Shown piece by piece: positions 33,401-40,785 of a stretch of 43,215 bases of DNA. The DNA is taken from assembly GCA_001769035.1 (NCBI GenBank), contig MENF01000121.1:1-43215 (forward strand), given 5' to 3'. The position numbers were made by a program, and so were the translations under genes. Position 1 is the stretch's first letter. The number at the start of each line of letters is the position of its first letter. Source of the stretch: Bacteroidetes bacterium GWA2_32_17. GTDB lineage: Bacteria; Bacteroidota; Bacteroidia; Bacteroidales; GWA2-32-17. The notes below the pieces were generated by a model. It searched no databases. It had not been told where the DNA came from and saw nothing but the letters and a program-made list of their open reading frames with translations.

Positions 33401-33761
33401 TTCGCTTTACATTGTAAGGAAAACAAGGGGGCATGCCCCCTTGTTGTTAGGTTTAGAGGAAATAAAAGCCGATAAAATGCCTATTGCTATTCATCCTCGC
33501 ATGGAAAAGTTTTTAAATAATGAATTTCCATATCAAAGCGGAGATATTATTTATTTATTTTCTGATGGTTATTCCGACCAATTTGGTGGTCCTAAAGGCA
33601 AAAAATTTATGTCGAAACATTTTAAAGAGTTTCTCCTTTCGATACATGAATTGCCTATGATAACACAACAATACAAATTAGATAAGCGAATTGAAGAATG
33701 GCAATTGGAAAGCAATCAATCGCAAAACGATGATATTTGCGTTATTGGTTTGAGGTTATAA
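30492..33761 (+). CDS. Propeller sensor with SpoIIE-type serine phosphatase output
   Basis: This 1089-residue protein has a signal peptide, then about a dozen regulator-propeller repeats ('EDSRGYLWIGTNSGGVARFD', 'EDKKGRLWFGTDEGISVYDG'). A Y_Y_Y domain follows (about 690-765: 'YQYMLEGSDENWSPAMQYNE'), then one membrane helix (about 773-795), a coiled coil, and a cytoplasmic SpoIIE/PP2C domain (about 830-1089). Metal-binding Asp motifs are present: 'VSGDFYW', 'ADCTGHGVPGAFMS', 'GMDIAL' and 'SDGYSDQFGG'. It probably senses an outside signal and dephosphorylates an anti-anti-sigma factor. No such partner is in the window. Two perfect palindromes lie within the phosphatase coding part. The 3' end overlaps rsmA tail to tail by 20 bp. 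Confidence 0.9.
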   Translation: MRLPFLVILGYLLLNCSSISAQQNNFKMFSIEDGLPQSEVRSILEDSRGYLWIGTNSGGVARFDGIHFTVYNKKNGLCGNTVYSIIEDKKGRLWFGTDEGISVYDGFKIKNYTINNGLSNNTIYKITEDSKGNIWAGTWKGGVNIITIKPNDSLNIIKLNIESGLSGNYIFDCVEDRFGRMWLATYEGGISVITLSANNKISIKIVPQNILPSINLLSLGKNEEGNIWAGSSNMGAFLVNYTDTSTFFVSKKFDLSSGYTDNRIWKIYVDDKKRVWFATDKAGVIRLNENGNFTFFTDKQGYPNNQVLTVYEDSDNNFWFGTMGSGLCKYYGDYFAHYTAKEISTEKVYSIAQSKNGTYWIGTGGKGLVKLNFDKNNNPVIKIFNEKDGLFDPEVRSIAIDKNGVLWLATPSGLYSYNHNAFTNYTTDDGLVDNRVNCVFIDSRNRLWCGTMGGLSIFNGNSFFNIDEENYKLIHNEVQTITEDKQGTVWIGTLGGIARFKNNEMIDFDEKEGLLNKKIKCIVCDPTGNVWIGSFGVGLYLYDAKKTGTKKITLKADEDFLGTGNIFSVIFSNDTTLIIGTDKGFKMITMDRKYNFKRILTFDKTNGFLGIENNLNAILKDNSNNIWFGTAKGITRFTPSVYRSKNIAPKTHIVELRLFYESVDWSKKSDSIARWSNIPTNLILTYKENHLTFRFEGISLTNPQKISYQYMLEGSDENWSPAMQYNEVKYSGLKPGEYTFKVKASNEYGKWNDEPQTFSFIINPPFYSTWWFYTISIIFIVSVIILFIKWREAKLKRDKAVLEQTVKERTAEVVKQKEILVVQKQEITDSIHYASRIQRAILPPESYINSILKDYFILYKPKDIVSGDFYWATQITTMGDTPLLIVTVADCTGHGVPGAFMSMLGVSFLNEIVNKNGIISPDQILNNLRDSIVNALQQKETTDGSKDGMDIALVAIDTKRNIIQYAGANNSLYIVRKTRGHAPLLLGLEEIKADKMPIAIHPRMEKFLNNEFPYQSGDIIYLFSDGYSDQFGGPKGKKFMSKHFKEFLLSIHELPMITQQYKLDKRIEEWQLESNQSQNDDICVIGLRL

Positions 33762-34509
33762 TTTTTGTTAATCCGATAAAATCATCAACCGAAAGTTGCT
33801 CGGGACGTTTTAAAAACACAGGAGCTTCTATTTTTTTTCCATCCAGAATTGGCTTTAAACTATTTGAAAGCGTTTTACGTCGTTGATTAAAAGCTGTTTT
33901 CACTACATTAAAAAATAATTTTTCATCACATTCCAACTTCTTTCTGTTGTTACGAGTTAATTTAATTACTGCCGATTTTACTTTTGGTGGTGGAGTAAAA
34001 ACTTTTTCGTTTACTGTAAACAAATATTCAATATTGTAAAATGTTTGTAAAAGCACGCTTAAAATTCCATACACTTTGCTTCCTGGTTCTGTTGCAATTC
34101 GTTGAGCCACTTCTTTTTGTATCATACAAACTACTTCAACAACTTGTTCATGGTTTTGCAGCACTTTGAAAAATATTTGACTACCAATATTATATGGAAA
34201 ATTTCCAATTATTGCAAACTCATTATTAAAAATACTTTTAATGTCGGTTGTTAAAAAGTCTGCAAAAATTATTTTTTCTGGCTCAATTTTAATGTTAGTT
34301 TTTAAATACTCAACTGATTCCCCATCAATTTCTATTAATTTAAGATTTTCACAATTTTTTTCGATTAAATACTGTGTAAGAATTCCTTTACCTGGACCAA
34401 TTTCCAGCACATTGCCCTCGAAGCATAAACTATTAACAATCTTTTGAGCAATGTTTTTATCATTCAAAAAATGCTGACCAAGACTTTTTTTAGGGCGGAT
34501 GTAATTCAT
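33742..34509 (-). CDS. rsmA: 16S rRNA dimethyladenosine transferase RsmA (KsgA)
   Basis: This 255-residue SAM methyltransferase dimethylates two adjacent adenines near the 3' end of 16S rRNA during small-subunit assembly. Visible motifs: 'KKSLGQHFLND' at the N-terminus, the SAM loop 'VLEIGPGKGILTQYL', the acidic 'LIEID', and the catalytic 'IGNFPYNIGSQI'. The C-terminal helical part has 'FNQRRKTLSNSLK'. Length is normal. It is 43 bp downstream of the potassium-channel gene. Confidence 0.96.
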   Translation of the reverse strand: MNYIRPKKSLGQHFLNDKNIAQKIVNSLCFEGNVLEIGPGKGILTQYLIEKNCENLKLIEIDGESVEYLKTNIKIEPEKIIFADFLTTDIKSIFNNEFAIIGNFPYNIGSQIFFKVLQNHEQVVEVVCMIQKEVAQRIATEPGSKVYGILSVLLQTFYNIEYLFTVNEKVFTPPPKVKSAVIKLTRNNRKKLECDEKLFFNVVKTAFNQRRKTLSNSLKPILDGKKIEAPVFLKRPEQLSVDDFIGLTKIITSNQ

Positions 34510-34552
34510 TATCTGATTTGGGAATTAGGATTAAGGAATTAGGAATTCTTTA

Positions 34553-35566
34553 TTATTCGGTACTTTTTAATACTTCTCTTAATTTTTCATTTTGTTGCGG
34601 GCTCCCTAAAACAAATAACTTATAATCGCTTTTAATAATAGTATCTGCCGAAGGATTTATAATAAAACTTCCTTCACCGGTTCTAATTCCAAGTATATTT
34701 GAGCCGGAAGCATTTCTAATATCTAATTCGCGGATTGATTTATTAATAAAATCAGAATGAGAACAAGAAACTTCATCAACTTTTATATCGCGTTTTTGCT
34801 GTAAAAATATATGCTCCATAAACTCAACAACATCGGGCTGAACTACAAGTTTTGCCATACGATTTCCGCCAATTCTGTCGGGCATTATTACATTGTTTGC
34901 TCCAGCTCGTTTTAGTTTTTTTACAGAATTGTCATCGCTTGCACGTGATACAATTGTAATATTTGGATTAAGTTCGCGTGCTGTTAAAACAATATACAAA
35001 TTATCGGCATCGTTAGGCATAGTTGTTATTAACGCTTTTGCATTTTCGATGTTGGTTAGCTTTAAAATGTTTTCGTTTGTTGCATCACCTTCAACGTATA
35101 AATAATCGGGGTTTTGCATTATTGAAGAAACAACTTCAGGTGATTTCTCAACAATAACAACACTTTTGTTATGTTCGTATAGTTCACGAACAGTTTCAGT
35201 TCCATTGTGTCCGAACCCGCAAACAACAATGTGCCCATTTAATTTAGAAATTTTGTTTTTCACTTTCGAATATTTATAATAGTTTTTAAAAACTCCTTCG
35301 ACCATAAATTTAGTAAACGTTGTAATAACATAACCAAAACTACCGAAACTTATAATAATTAAAATTGCAGTAAAAACTTTTCCGGTATCGGAAAGCGGAT
35401 TTACTTCTCTAAATCCAACAGTTCCAATAGTAATAATTGTCATATAAAAAGCATCTAATAATTTATAATGTTCAATCATCATAAACCCGGTAGTGCCAAT
35501 TACAATTATTCCAATAACTAAACTAAGCATCAATACAATTGAACTATAATTGCCAGTCTTTTTCAT
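34553..35566 (-). CDS. Ion channel with TrkA-N (RCK) regulatory domain
   Basis: At 337 residues it has two membrane helices flanking a pore loop 'MTIITIGTVGFREVNPLSDT', where TVGF replaces the usual TVGYG potassium filter. A Rossmann-type TrkA-N domain follows (about 110-230: 'IVVCGFGHNGTETVRELYEH', 'VEGDATNENIL'), then a TrkA-C-like domain (about 255-330). This is the layout of ligand-gated K+ channels of the MthK/Kch type. It starts within the stop of the DUF2851 gene (4-bp ATGA overlap) and precedes rsmA. Confidence 0.9.
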   Translation of the reverse strand: MKKTGNYSSIVLMLSLVIGIIVIGTTGFMMIEHYKLLDAFYMTIITIGTVGFREVNPLSDTGKVFTAILIIISFGSFGYVITTFTKFMVEGVFKNYYKYSKVKNKISKLNGHIVVCGFGHNGTETVRELYEHNKSVVIVEKSPEVVSSIMQNPDYLYVEGDATNENILKLTNIENAKALITTMPNDADNLYIVLTARELNPNITIVSRASDDNSVKKLKRAGANNVIMPDRIGGNRMAKLVVQPDVVEFMEHIFLQQKRDIKVDEVSCSHSDFINKSIRELDIRNASGSNILGIRTGEGSFIINPSADTIIKSDYKLFVLGSPQQNEKLREVLKSTE

Positions 35567-36843
35567 ATTAATTTATTAGTTGCCTGAATTATTTTACATC
35601 CAATCTGGCATTTTAAGCAATTTCGGGGAATACAATAATTATTGTAAAGTTGAATTAGTGATTGAGATTCGAGAGCATTTTTTGCTTTAATGTTATAATC
35701 TGCAAATTGTTTAATAATTGTGTTTTTTTCAGCAGGTAACAACTCTAAAAATTTTAATGCTCTTTCAGATATTTCATCTTTCCCTTTTTCGCGACCATAC
35801 AAAAATAAAAAAGGAATAACTGTATTTATTATAATTGTGTTTATAGAATCGTTGCCAAGTGTTTTCGGCTCGTTAGGCGATGGTTTATCAAAATCGTAAT
35901 GCTCGTCCCAATATGATGATGCCTTTAATGAGAATAATTTAATTAAAGATTCTAACTCGTTTTGTTCAATTATTTTAGAAAGCAAAGCTGACGATTGATG
36001 TATTAATACAGCAAATTGTGCAATTCTTATTGAAGGAAAACTTAAAGGGCGAACTCTTAAATATTTCCATATTGATAATTCGAGTGGGGTTAATGAAAAT
36101 TTAGATTTTAAAAAAACATACTCGCCAATGAGTGATTTAACGTAAGTATGTTCTGAAGTTTTAGGAACTAGTCCCGATTGTCCAAATAATATTGCCTCAA
36201 TTTGCAATAAATTGTTTTTTTGTTTAGCCAAAACTTTAAGAGGAATGGATTCAGCAAGCATTGTAAATGGCTGACTATTAATTCTAAAACCGAAGTTTCG
36301 GGCAATTGCTATATAAAAAGTTTCTTCCCAATTAAATTTATTATTAATTAAACTTTTTTTAATTGTTTGCGTTTTTTGTTCGAGTCGTTCAATTGCAAGC
36401 GATGGCAAATAAAATTTTAAAAAATCGGTATTGATTTTATTTAAATGACGTGAGCAGGGTATTTTTCCCACAGAACCATATAAACTTTTATAATTTTCGA
36501 GTAAAATTTTATTATAATTTAATTTTATTGTTGGTATTCGCTGATTTTCATTGATAAAAACATCGGCATCGTAATCGCTAACAACATGAAGAATAACGTT
36601 ATTGTATGCTTTATCATTTGTATGTCCATGTTTTTTCCAGTCTGATGATTTAATATGAATTTCGACATTTCCCGCCCACTCAATTCTATTAATTTTAATA
36701 CGGGCATTAAAAAAATCAGGACCAGAATCAGTATTATGTTGTCCTGTAGATATTATGTCAATATCCTCGCCTGTTAAAGCTTTTAAGTTTGTTCTTTCGA
36801 ACAAACCAAACTGCCATACAAAATGAAGAAAATCTTCGGTCAT
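35563..36843 (-). CDS. DUF2851 family protein
   Basis: This 426-residue protein matches the conserved Bacteroidota family DUF2851. It begins 'EDFLHFVWQFGLFERTNLKA', with 'GQHNTDSGPDFFNARIKI', 'WAGNVEIHIKSSDWKKHGH' and 'YNNVILHVV' in the first 110 residues, and ends with a Cys cluster 'NCLKCQIGCKII'. The N-terminal H...D.GPDF...E.H pattern suggests a nuclease-like fold, but function is not established. First gene of a likely operon with the channel and rsmA. Confidence 0.9.
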   Translation of the reverse strand: MTEDFLHFVWQFGLFERTNLKALTGEDIDIISTGQHNTDSGPDFFNARIKINRIEWAGNVEIHIKSSDWKKHGHTNDKAYNNVILHVVSDYDADVFINENQRIPTIKLNYNKILLENYKSLYGSVGKIPCSRHLNKINTDFLKFYLPSLAIERLEQKTQTIKKSLINNKFNWEETFYIAIARNFGFRINSQPFTMLAESIPLKVLAKQKNNLLQIEAILFGQSGLVPKTSEHTYVKSLIGEYVFLKSKFSLTPLELSIWKYLRVRPLSFPSIRIAQFAVLIHQSSALLSKIIEQNELESLIKLFSLKASSYWDEHYDFDKPSPNEPKTLGNDSINTIIINTVIPFLFLYGREKGKDEISERALKFLELLPAEKNTIIKQFADYNIKAKNALESQSLIQLYNNYCIPRNCLKCQIGCKIIQATNKLI

Positions 36844-36849
36844 GCTTTT

Positions 36850-36945
36850 TTATTTATATTTGTATAACGGAATTTTTTGAATATTAATTGCAAAATTTAA
36901 ACCCTTTCGTCCTTCATCAATTTTAGAATATTTCTCTTGATTCAT
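36850..36945 (-). pseudogene. Short 31-codon frame overlapping the MNT gene, possible relic of a HEPN partner
   Basis: ATG 36945 overlaps the stop of the nucleotidyltransferase gene by 4 bp (ATGA), the arrangement seen in the MNT/HEPN pair at 26693-27417. The product (MNQEKYSKIDEGRKGLNF...) begins like a HEPN protein but stops after 31 residues, with no typical RAAVNRxYY helix. I infer truncation. Confidence 0.3.
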
Positions 36946-37259
36946 AATTTTATTCCTTCTTTTTTTATGTTTTGATATAATGGAGTTACTTTATATTTTG
37001 GACTTTCCCATTCCTGCTTTGACTTAACCAAAACGCTGATTATATTTCCGGTTTCCCATTCCAGCTCGTAAAGCGGATAACTGAACTTTTCTTCTGTTTT
37101 AAAATTAACGGGTTCGGGCGTAAGAATTAAAATATCCCAATCGGAATTTATTTTAAAATCTCCTCTTGCGCGCGAACCATATAATATAACAGTTGCCATC
37201 GTATCAATATTTTTAACTTTTTCTTTTATTTTGTTTGTAATATTTTCCTGTTTTTGCAT
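36942..37259 (-). CDS. MNT-type nucleotidyltransferase, partnerless
   Basis: This 105-residue protein has the core 'VILYGSRARGDFKINSDWDI' (GS...DxD) and a later Glu/Asp-rich strand 'PLYELEWETGNIISVLV'. This fits MNT antitoxin-like nucleotidyltransferases. The C-terminus 'WESPKYKVTPLYQNIKKEGI' is typical of this subgroup. The gene is on its own except for a 31-codon frame overlapping its stop. It is a different subgroup from the MNT at 26693. Confidence 0.85.
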   Translation of the reverse strand: MQKQENITNKIKEKVKNIDTMATVILYGSRARGDFKINSDWDILILTPEPVNFKTEEKFSYPLYELEWETGNIISVLVKSKQEWESPKYKVTPLYQNIKKEGIKL

Positions 37260-37436
37260 ATTGTTTTTATTATTATTGTTTTAATTTTTGCATAAATAAA
37301 ATTCTAAACCTCTCGAATTCGATAAGTTTAAAATTAACTTTCTTTACCTATGCTTATATTATTTAATTTTTCATTTAATTACAATATGTTATATTTTAAA
37401 AGTTACTAATCCGTTACCTTTAAAATTAAAAAATCT

Positions 37437-37460
37437 AAAGTGGTCGAATTCGACCACTTT
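37437..37460 (-). terminator. Terminator palindrome after pyrF
   Basis: A 24-bp perfect palindrome, AAAGTGGTCGAA joined to its complement, lies 5 bp past the pyrF stop and is followed by a T-rich stretch on the minus strand. The remainder of 37260-37436 shows no gene. Confidence 0.7.
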
Positions 37461-37465
37461 AAAAA

Positions 37466-38296
37466 TTAAATTATTTTTTTCTCTTTCAACAACTCTCTCA
37501 TCTCAATTTGTACTTTTATTGCTTCCTCTTCTGCACGTTGTGCGAATTTATCTGTTGAGTCGGCAAATATAATTGCACGTGAAGAATTTACAATTAATCC
37601 GCATTGGTTATTCATTCCATATTTTGCAACTTCGCTTAAACTTCCGCCTTGTGCTCCAACACCAGGAACCAAAAGGAAATGGTTTGGAACAATTTTTCTT
37701 ACGTCTGCAAGCATTTCGGCACGGGTAGCACCAACAACATACATCATTTGTTCACTAGTTGCCCATTTTTGCGATGTTCTTAAAACCTGCTCAAACAGTT
37801 TATCGTGCACGTTGTTTTCAAAAAACTGAAAATCGTTTGCTCCTTTGTTTGATGTTAAAGCTAATAAAATTACAAATTTATCTTTATATGTAAGAAATGG
37901 CGAAACACTATCTTCGCCCATATAAGGAGCAACCGTAACAGCATCGAAAGGTAGCTTTTCGAAAAATGCCTGAGCATACATTTTAGATGTATTTCCAATA
38001 TCGCCACGTTTTGCATCGGCAATTAAAAATATATCGGGATAATTTTGCTTAATGTAATTTACGGTTTTTTCGAGCGATTGCCATCCACTAATTCCATTAC
38101 TTTCGTAGAAAGCAAGATTAGGTTTATATGCAATAGAATATTTTGCAGTAGCATCAACTATGGCTTTATTAAAAGCAAATACTGAATCAGTTGTGTTTTT
38201 TAAACATTGAGGTAATTTGTTAATATCAGAATCGAGTCCAACGCACAAAAAACTTTTTTTTGTAACAATTTGCTTAAATATCTCTTGAGTTGTCAT
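37466..38296 (-). CDS. pyrF: Orotidine 5'-phosphate decarboxylase PyrF (type 2)
   Basis: This 276-residue enzyme makes UMP from OMP, the last step of pyrimidine synthesis. The type-2 family features are clear: '[14 protein letters not shown]', 'FNKAIVDAT', '[12 protein letters not shown]', the catalytic '[20 protein letters not shown]', '[15 protein letters not shown]' and '[10 protein letters not shown]'. It is the third gene of a purM-prfA-pyrF cluster, an order I recall from Bacteroidota genomes. It is separated from prfA by 153 bp containing an AACTTTC palindrome pair. Confidence 0.95.
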   Translation of the reverse strand: MTTQEIFKQIVTKKSFLCVGLDSDINKLPQCLKNTTDSVFAFNKAIVDATAKYSIAYKPNLAFYESNGISGWQSLEKTVNYIKQNYPDIFLIADAKRGDIGNTSKMYAQAFFEKLPFDAVTVAPYMGEDSVSPFLTYKDKFVILLALTSNKGANDFQFFENNVHDKLFEQVLRTSQKWATSEQMMYVVGATRAEMLADVRKIVPNHFLLVPGVGAQGGSLSEVAKYGMNNQCGLIVNSSRAIIFADSTDKFAQRAEEEAIKVQIEMRELLKEKKII

Positions 38297-38374
38297 ATTT
38301 ATTGTTTTTTTACTTCATCATTCGATGTTCAATATTCATTATTCGGTGTTTTTCAATCAATAATGAATCCAGAT

Positions 38375-38425
38375 AACTTTCCGAAAGTTTGCCAAGCTTC
38401 AAGTCCGGATAACTTTCGGAAAGTT
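38375..38425. repeat. Paired palindrome AACTTTCCGAAAGTT / AACTTTCGGAAAGTT, second copy
   Basis: Arms at 38375-38389 and 38411-38425 flank a 21-bp spacer that differs from the copies at 3634 and 43060. It sits between prfA and pyrF and would place a hairpin in their transcript. Confidence 0.6.
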
Positions 38426-38449
38426 TGCGGATTAACGATTTTTGATTTT

Positions 38450-39535
38450 TTAAATTCCACTTTCTTTTAATTTTTCTGCATTTTCTGCCATCTGTAATTT
38501 GCTAATCAGCTCATTAATATCGCCATTAATAATTGCATCTAAATTGTATAATGTTAAATTAATTCGATGGTCGGTAACTCTGTTTTGAGACCAGTTATAA
38601 GTTCTTATTTTTGCAGAGCGGTCGCCTGAGGAAACCATAGTTTTTCTTTTAGCAGCAATTTTATCAATATGTTTCTGATACTCCATATTATAAATTCTGG
38701 TTCGGAGTTCATTCATTGCTTTCTCATTATTTTTAATCTGCGATTTTTCATCTTGGCAGCTAACAACAATACCAGTTGGAATATGAGTAAGACGAACTGC
38801 CGAATAAGTAGTATTTACCGATTGTCCGCCGGGTCCACTTGAGCAGAATGTTTCCTTTTTAATATCATTTTGATTAACAACAACATCAAACTCTTCTGCC
38901 TCAGGTAAAACTGCAACAGTAGCAGCAGAAGTGTGAATTCTTCCTTGTGTTTCGGTTTGTGGCACACGTTGTACGCGATGCACTCCCGATTCATATTTTA
39001 AAATTCCATAAACTCCATGTCCTGTTACTTTGCAAATTATTTCTTTATAACCACCAAGTGTACCTTCTGAAAAACTTGTAGTTTCGACTTTCCATTTTTT
39101 TGTTTCGCAATATTTATTATACATTCTGTACAAATCGCCGGCAAAAAGCGATGCCTCATCGCCACCTGTACCTGCTCTAATCTCTAAAATAGCGTTTTTA
39201 TCATCTTCAGGGTCTTTAGGCAACATTAAAAATTTAATTTCTTCTTCAATGTTATTTATTTTTAAAGTAAGTTCATCAATTTCGAGTTTTGCCATTTCCC
39301 GCATCTCTTCGTCTTTTTCATTAGCAAGAATATCTTTTGCATTTTGAATATTGCTAATAGCATCTTTATAAATTTTATAAGTTTTTATTAATGGGTCAAG
39401 ATAGCTGTATTCTTTACTTAACGAAACAAACCTTTTCATATCCGAAATAATTTCAGGATTGGTAAGCTGTTCGCCAATTTCGTTAAATTTTATATTGATA
39501 GATTCTAATTTTTCGAGAATTACATTTTCAGCCAT
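38450..39535 (-). CDS. prfA: Peptide chain release factor 1
   Basis: This 361-residue RF1 terminates translation at UAA and UAG. The catalytic GGQ is in '[20 protein letters not shown]'. The family core '[20 protein letters not shown]' and '[12 protein letters not shown]' is intact, as is the anticodon-like '[17 protein letters not shown]' region. Full normal length. It starts 12 bp after purM. Confidence 0.97.
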   Translation of the reverse strand: MAENVILEKLESINIKFNEIGEQLTNPEIISDMKRFVSLSKEYSYLDPLIKTYKIYKDAISNIQNAKDILANEKDEEMREMAKLEIDELTLKINNIEEEIKFLMLPKDPEDDKNAILEIRAGTGGDEASLFAGDLYRMYNKYCETKKWKVETTSFSEGTLGGYKEIICKVTGHGVYGILKYESGVHRVQRVPQTETQGRIHTSAATVAVLPEAEEFDVVVNQNDIKKETFCSSGPGGQSVNTTYSAVRLTHIPTGIVVSCQDEKSQIKNNEKAMNELRTRIYNMEYQKHIDKIAAKRKTMVSSGDRSAKIRTYNWSQNRVTDHRINLTLYNLDAIINGDINELISKLQMAENAEKLKESGI

Positions 39536-39547
39536 TGATATTATTTT

Positions 39548-40723
39548 TTAGTTTTGATAAATAAATTTGTCGCTTTTTGTTTCGATTGTTAATTTGTTTG
39601 AAGTATGTTTTTCGCAAGAGCCAATTATTTGTGCAGCAATATTAAATGATTTGGAAATGTCAATTATTTCGTTTGCAATTTGTTTTTCGCAATATATTTC
39701 TAAACGATGTCCCATATTAAAAACTTTATACATTTCGCTTAAAGAAGTACCCGATTCACTCTGAATTATTTTGAATATTGTTGGGATTTCAAACATATTG
39801 TTTTTAACAACGTGTATGTTATTTACAAAATTTAAAACTTTTGTTTGAGCACCGCCTGTACAATGAATTATTCCGTGTATATTGTTTTTATGTATTTCAA
39901 ATATTTTTTTAATAACCGGAGCATAAGTACGGGTAGGCGAAAGCACCATTTTACCTGCATTTAACGGATAGTTTTCAATAGTATCAGTTAGCTTATACTT
40001 TCCAGAATAAACTAAATCTTGAGCAATATCTTGATTATAACTTTCGGGGTATTTTACGGATAAATATTTAGCAAAAATATCGTGACGAGCAGAAGTTAAT
40101 CCATTGCTACCAATACCGCTATTAAACTCTTTTTCGTAAGTAGCTTTTCCTGATGAAGATAAACCAATAATAATATCGCCATCTGTAATTTTGTGATTTG
40201 ATATAACATCATCACGTTTTATTCTACAAACAACTGTTGAATCAACTATTAAAGTTCTAACAAGGTCACCAACATCAGCAGTTTCGCCACCTGCCGAGTA
40301 TGCTTTTATTCCTAAATTTCTTAATTCTTCCAGTACCTCTTCAAAACCATTAATTATATCGGATATAACCTCACCTGGAATTTTATTTTTATTTCGTCCA
40401 ATTGTTGAAGAAACAACAAATGGTCCGGTTGAACCGATGCACAATAAATCATCAATGTTCATTATAATTGCATCCTGTGCTATACCTTTCCAAACCGATA
40501 AATCACCGGTTTCTCTCCAATACACATACGCTAAAGATGATTTAGTGCCGGCACCATCGGCATGCATAACAATTGAATATTCATTGTTATTTGTTATATA
40601 ATCGGGTAATATCTTGCAAAAAGCATTTGGAAAAAGTCCTTTGTCAATATTTTTTATTGCATTGTGGACATCCTCTTTTTTTGCCGAAACGCCTCTTTTG
40701 TTATATCTTTCGTTTGTGTTCAT
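39548..40723 (-). CDS. purM: Phosphoribosylformylglycinamidine cyclo-ligase PurM (AIR synthetase)
   Basis: This 391-residue ATP-dependent enzyme closes the imidazole ring in purine synthesis. Visible: 'MHADGAGTKSSLAYVYWRET', 'GIAQDAIIMNIDDLLCIGST', 'GGETADVGDLVRTLIVDSTV', 'IGLSSSGKATYEKEFNSGIG' and the C-terminal 'MYKVFNMGHRLEIYC'. It is longer than the E. coli enzyme, in line with the Bacteroidota form. First of the purM-prfA-pyrF cluster. Confidence 0.93.
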   Translation of the reverse strand: MNTNERYNKRGVSAKKEDVHNAIKNIDKGLFPNAFCKILPDYITNNNEYSIVMHADGAGTKSSLAYVYWRETGDLSVWKGIAQDAIIMNIDDLLCIGSTGPFVVSSTIGRNKNKIPGEVISDIINGFEEVLEELRNLGIKAYSAGGETADVGDLVRTLIVDSTVVCRIKRDDVISNHKITDGDIIIGLSSSGKATYEKEFNSGIGSNGLTSARHDIFAKYLSVKYPESYNQDIAQDLVYSGKYKLTDTIENYPLNAGKMVLSPTRTYAPVIKKIFEIHKNNIHGIIHCTGGAQTKVLNFVNNIHVVKNNMFEIPTIFKIIQSESGTSLSEMYKVFNMGHRLEIYCEKQIANEIIDISKSFNIAAQIIGSCEKHTSNKLTIETKSDKFIYQN

Positions 40724-40785
40724 TTTTATGTAAAAAAAGCGTTCCAGTATTTGTTACCGGAACACTATAATATTATGAATATAAG

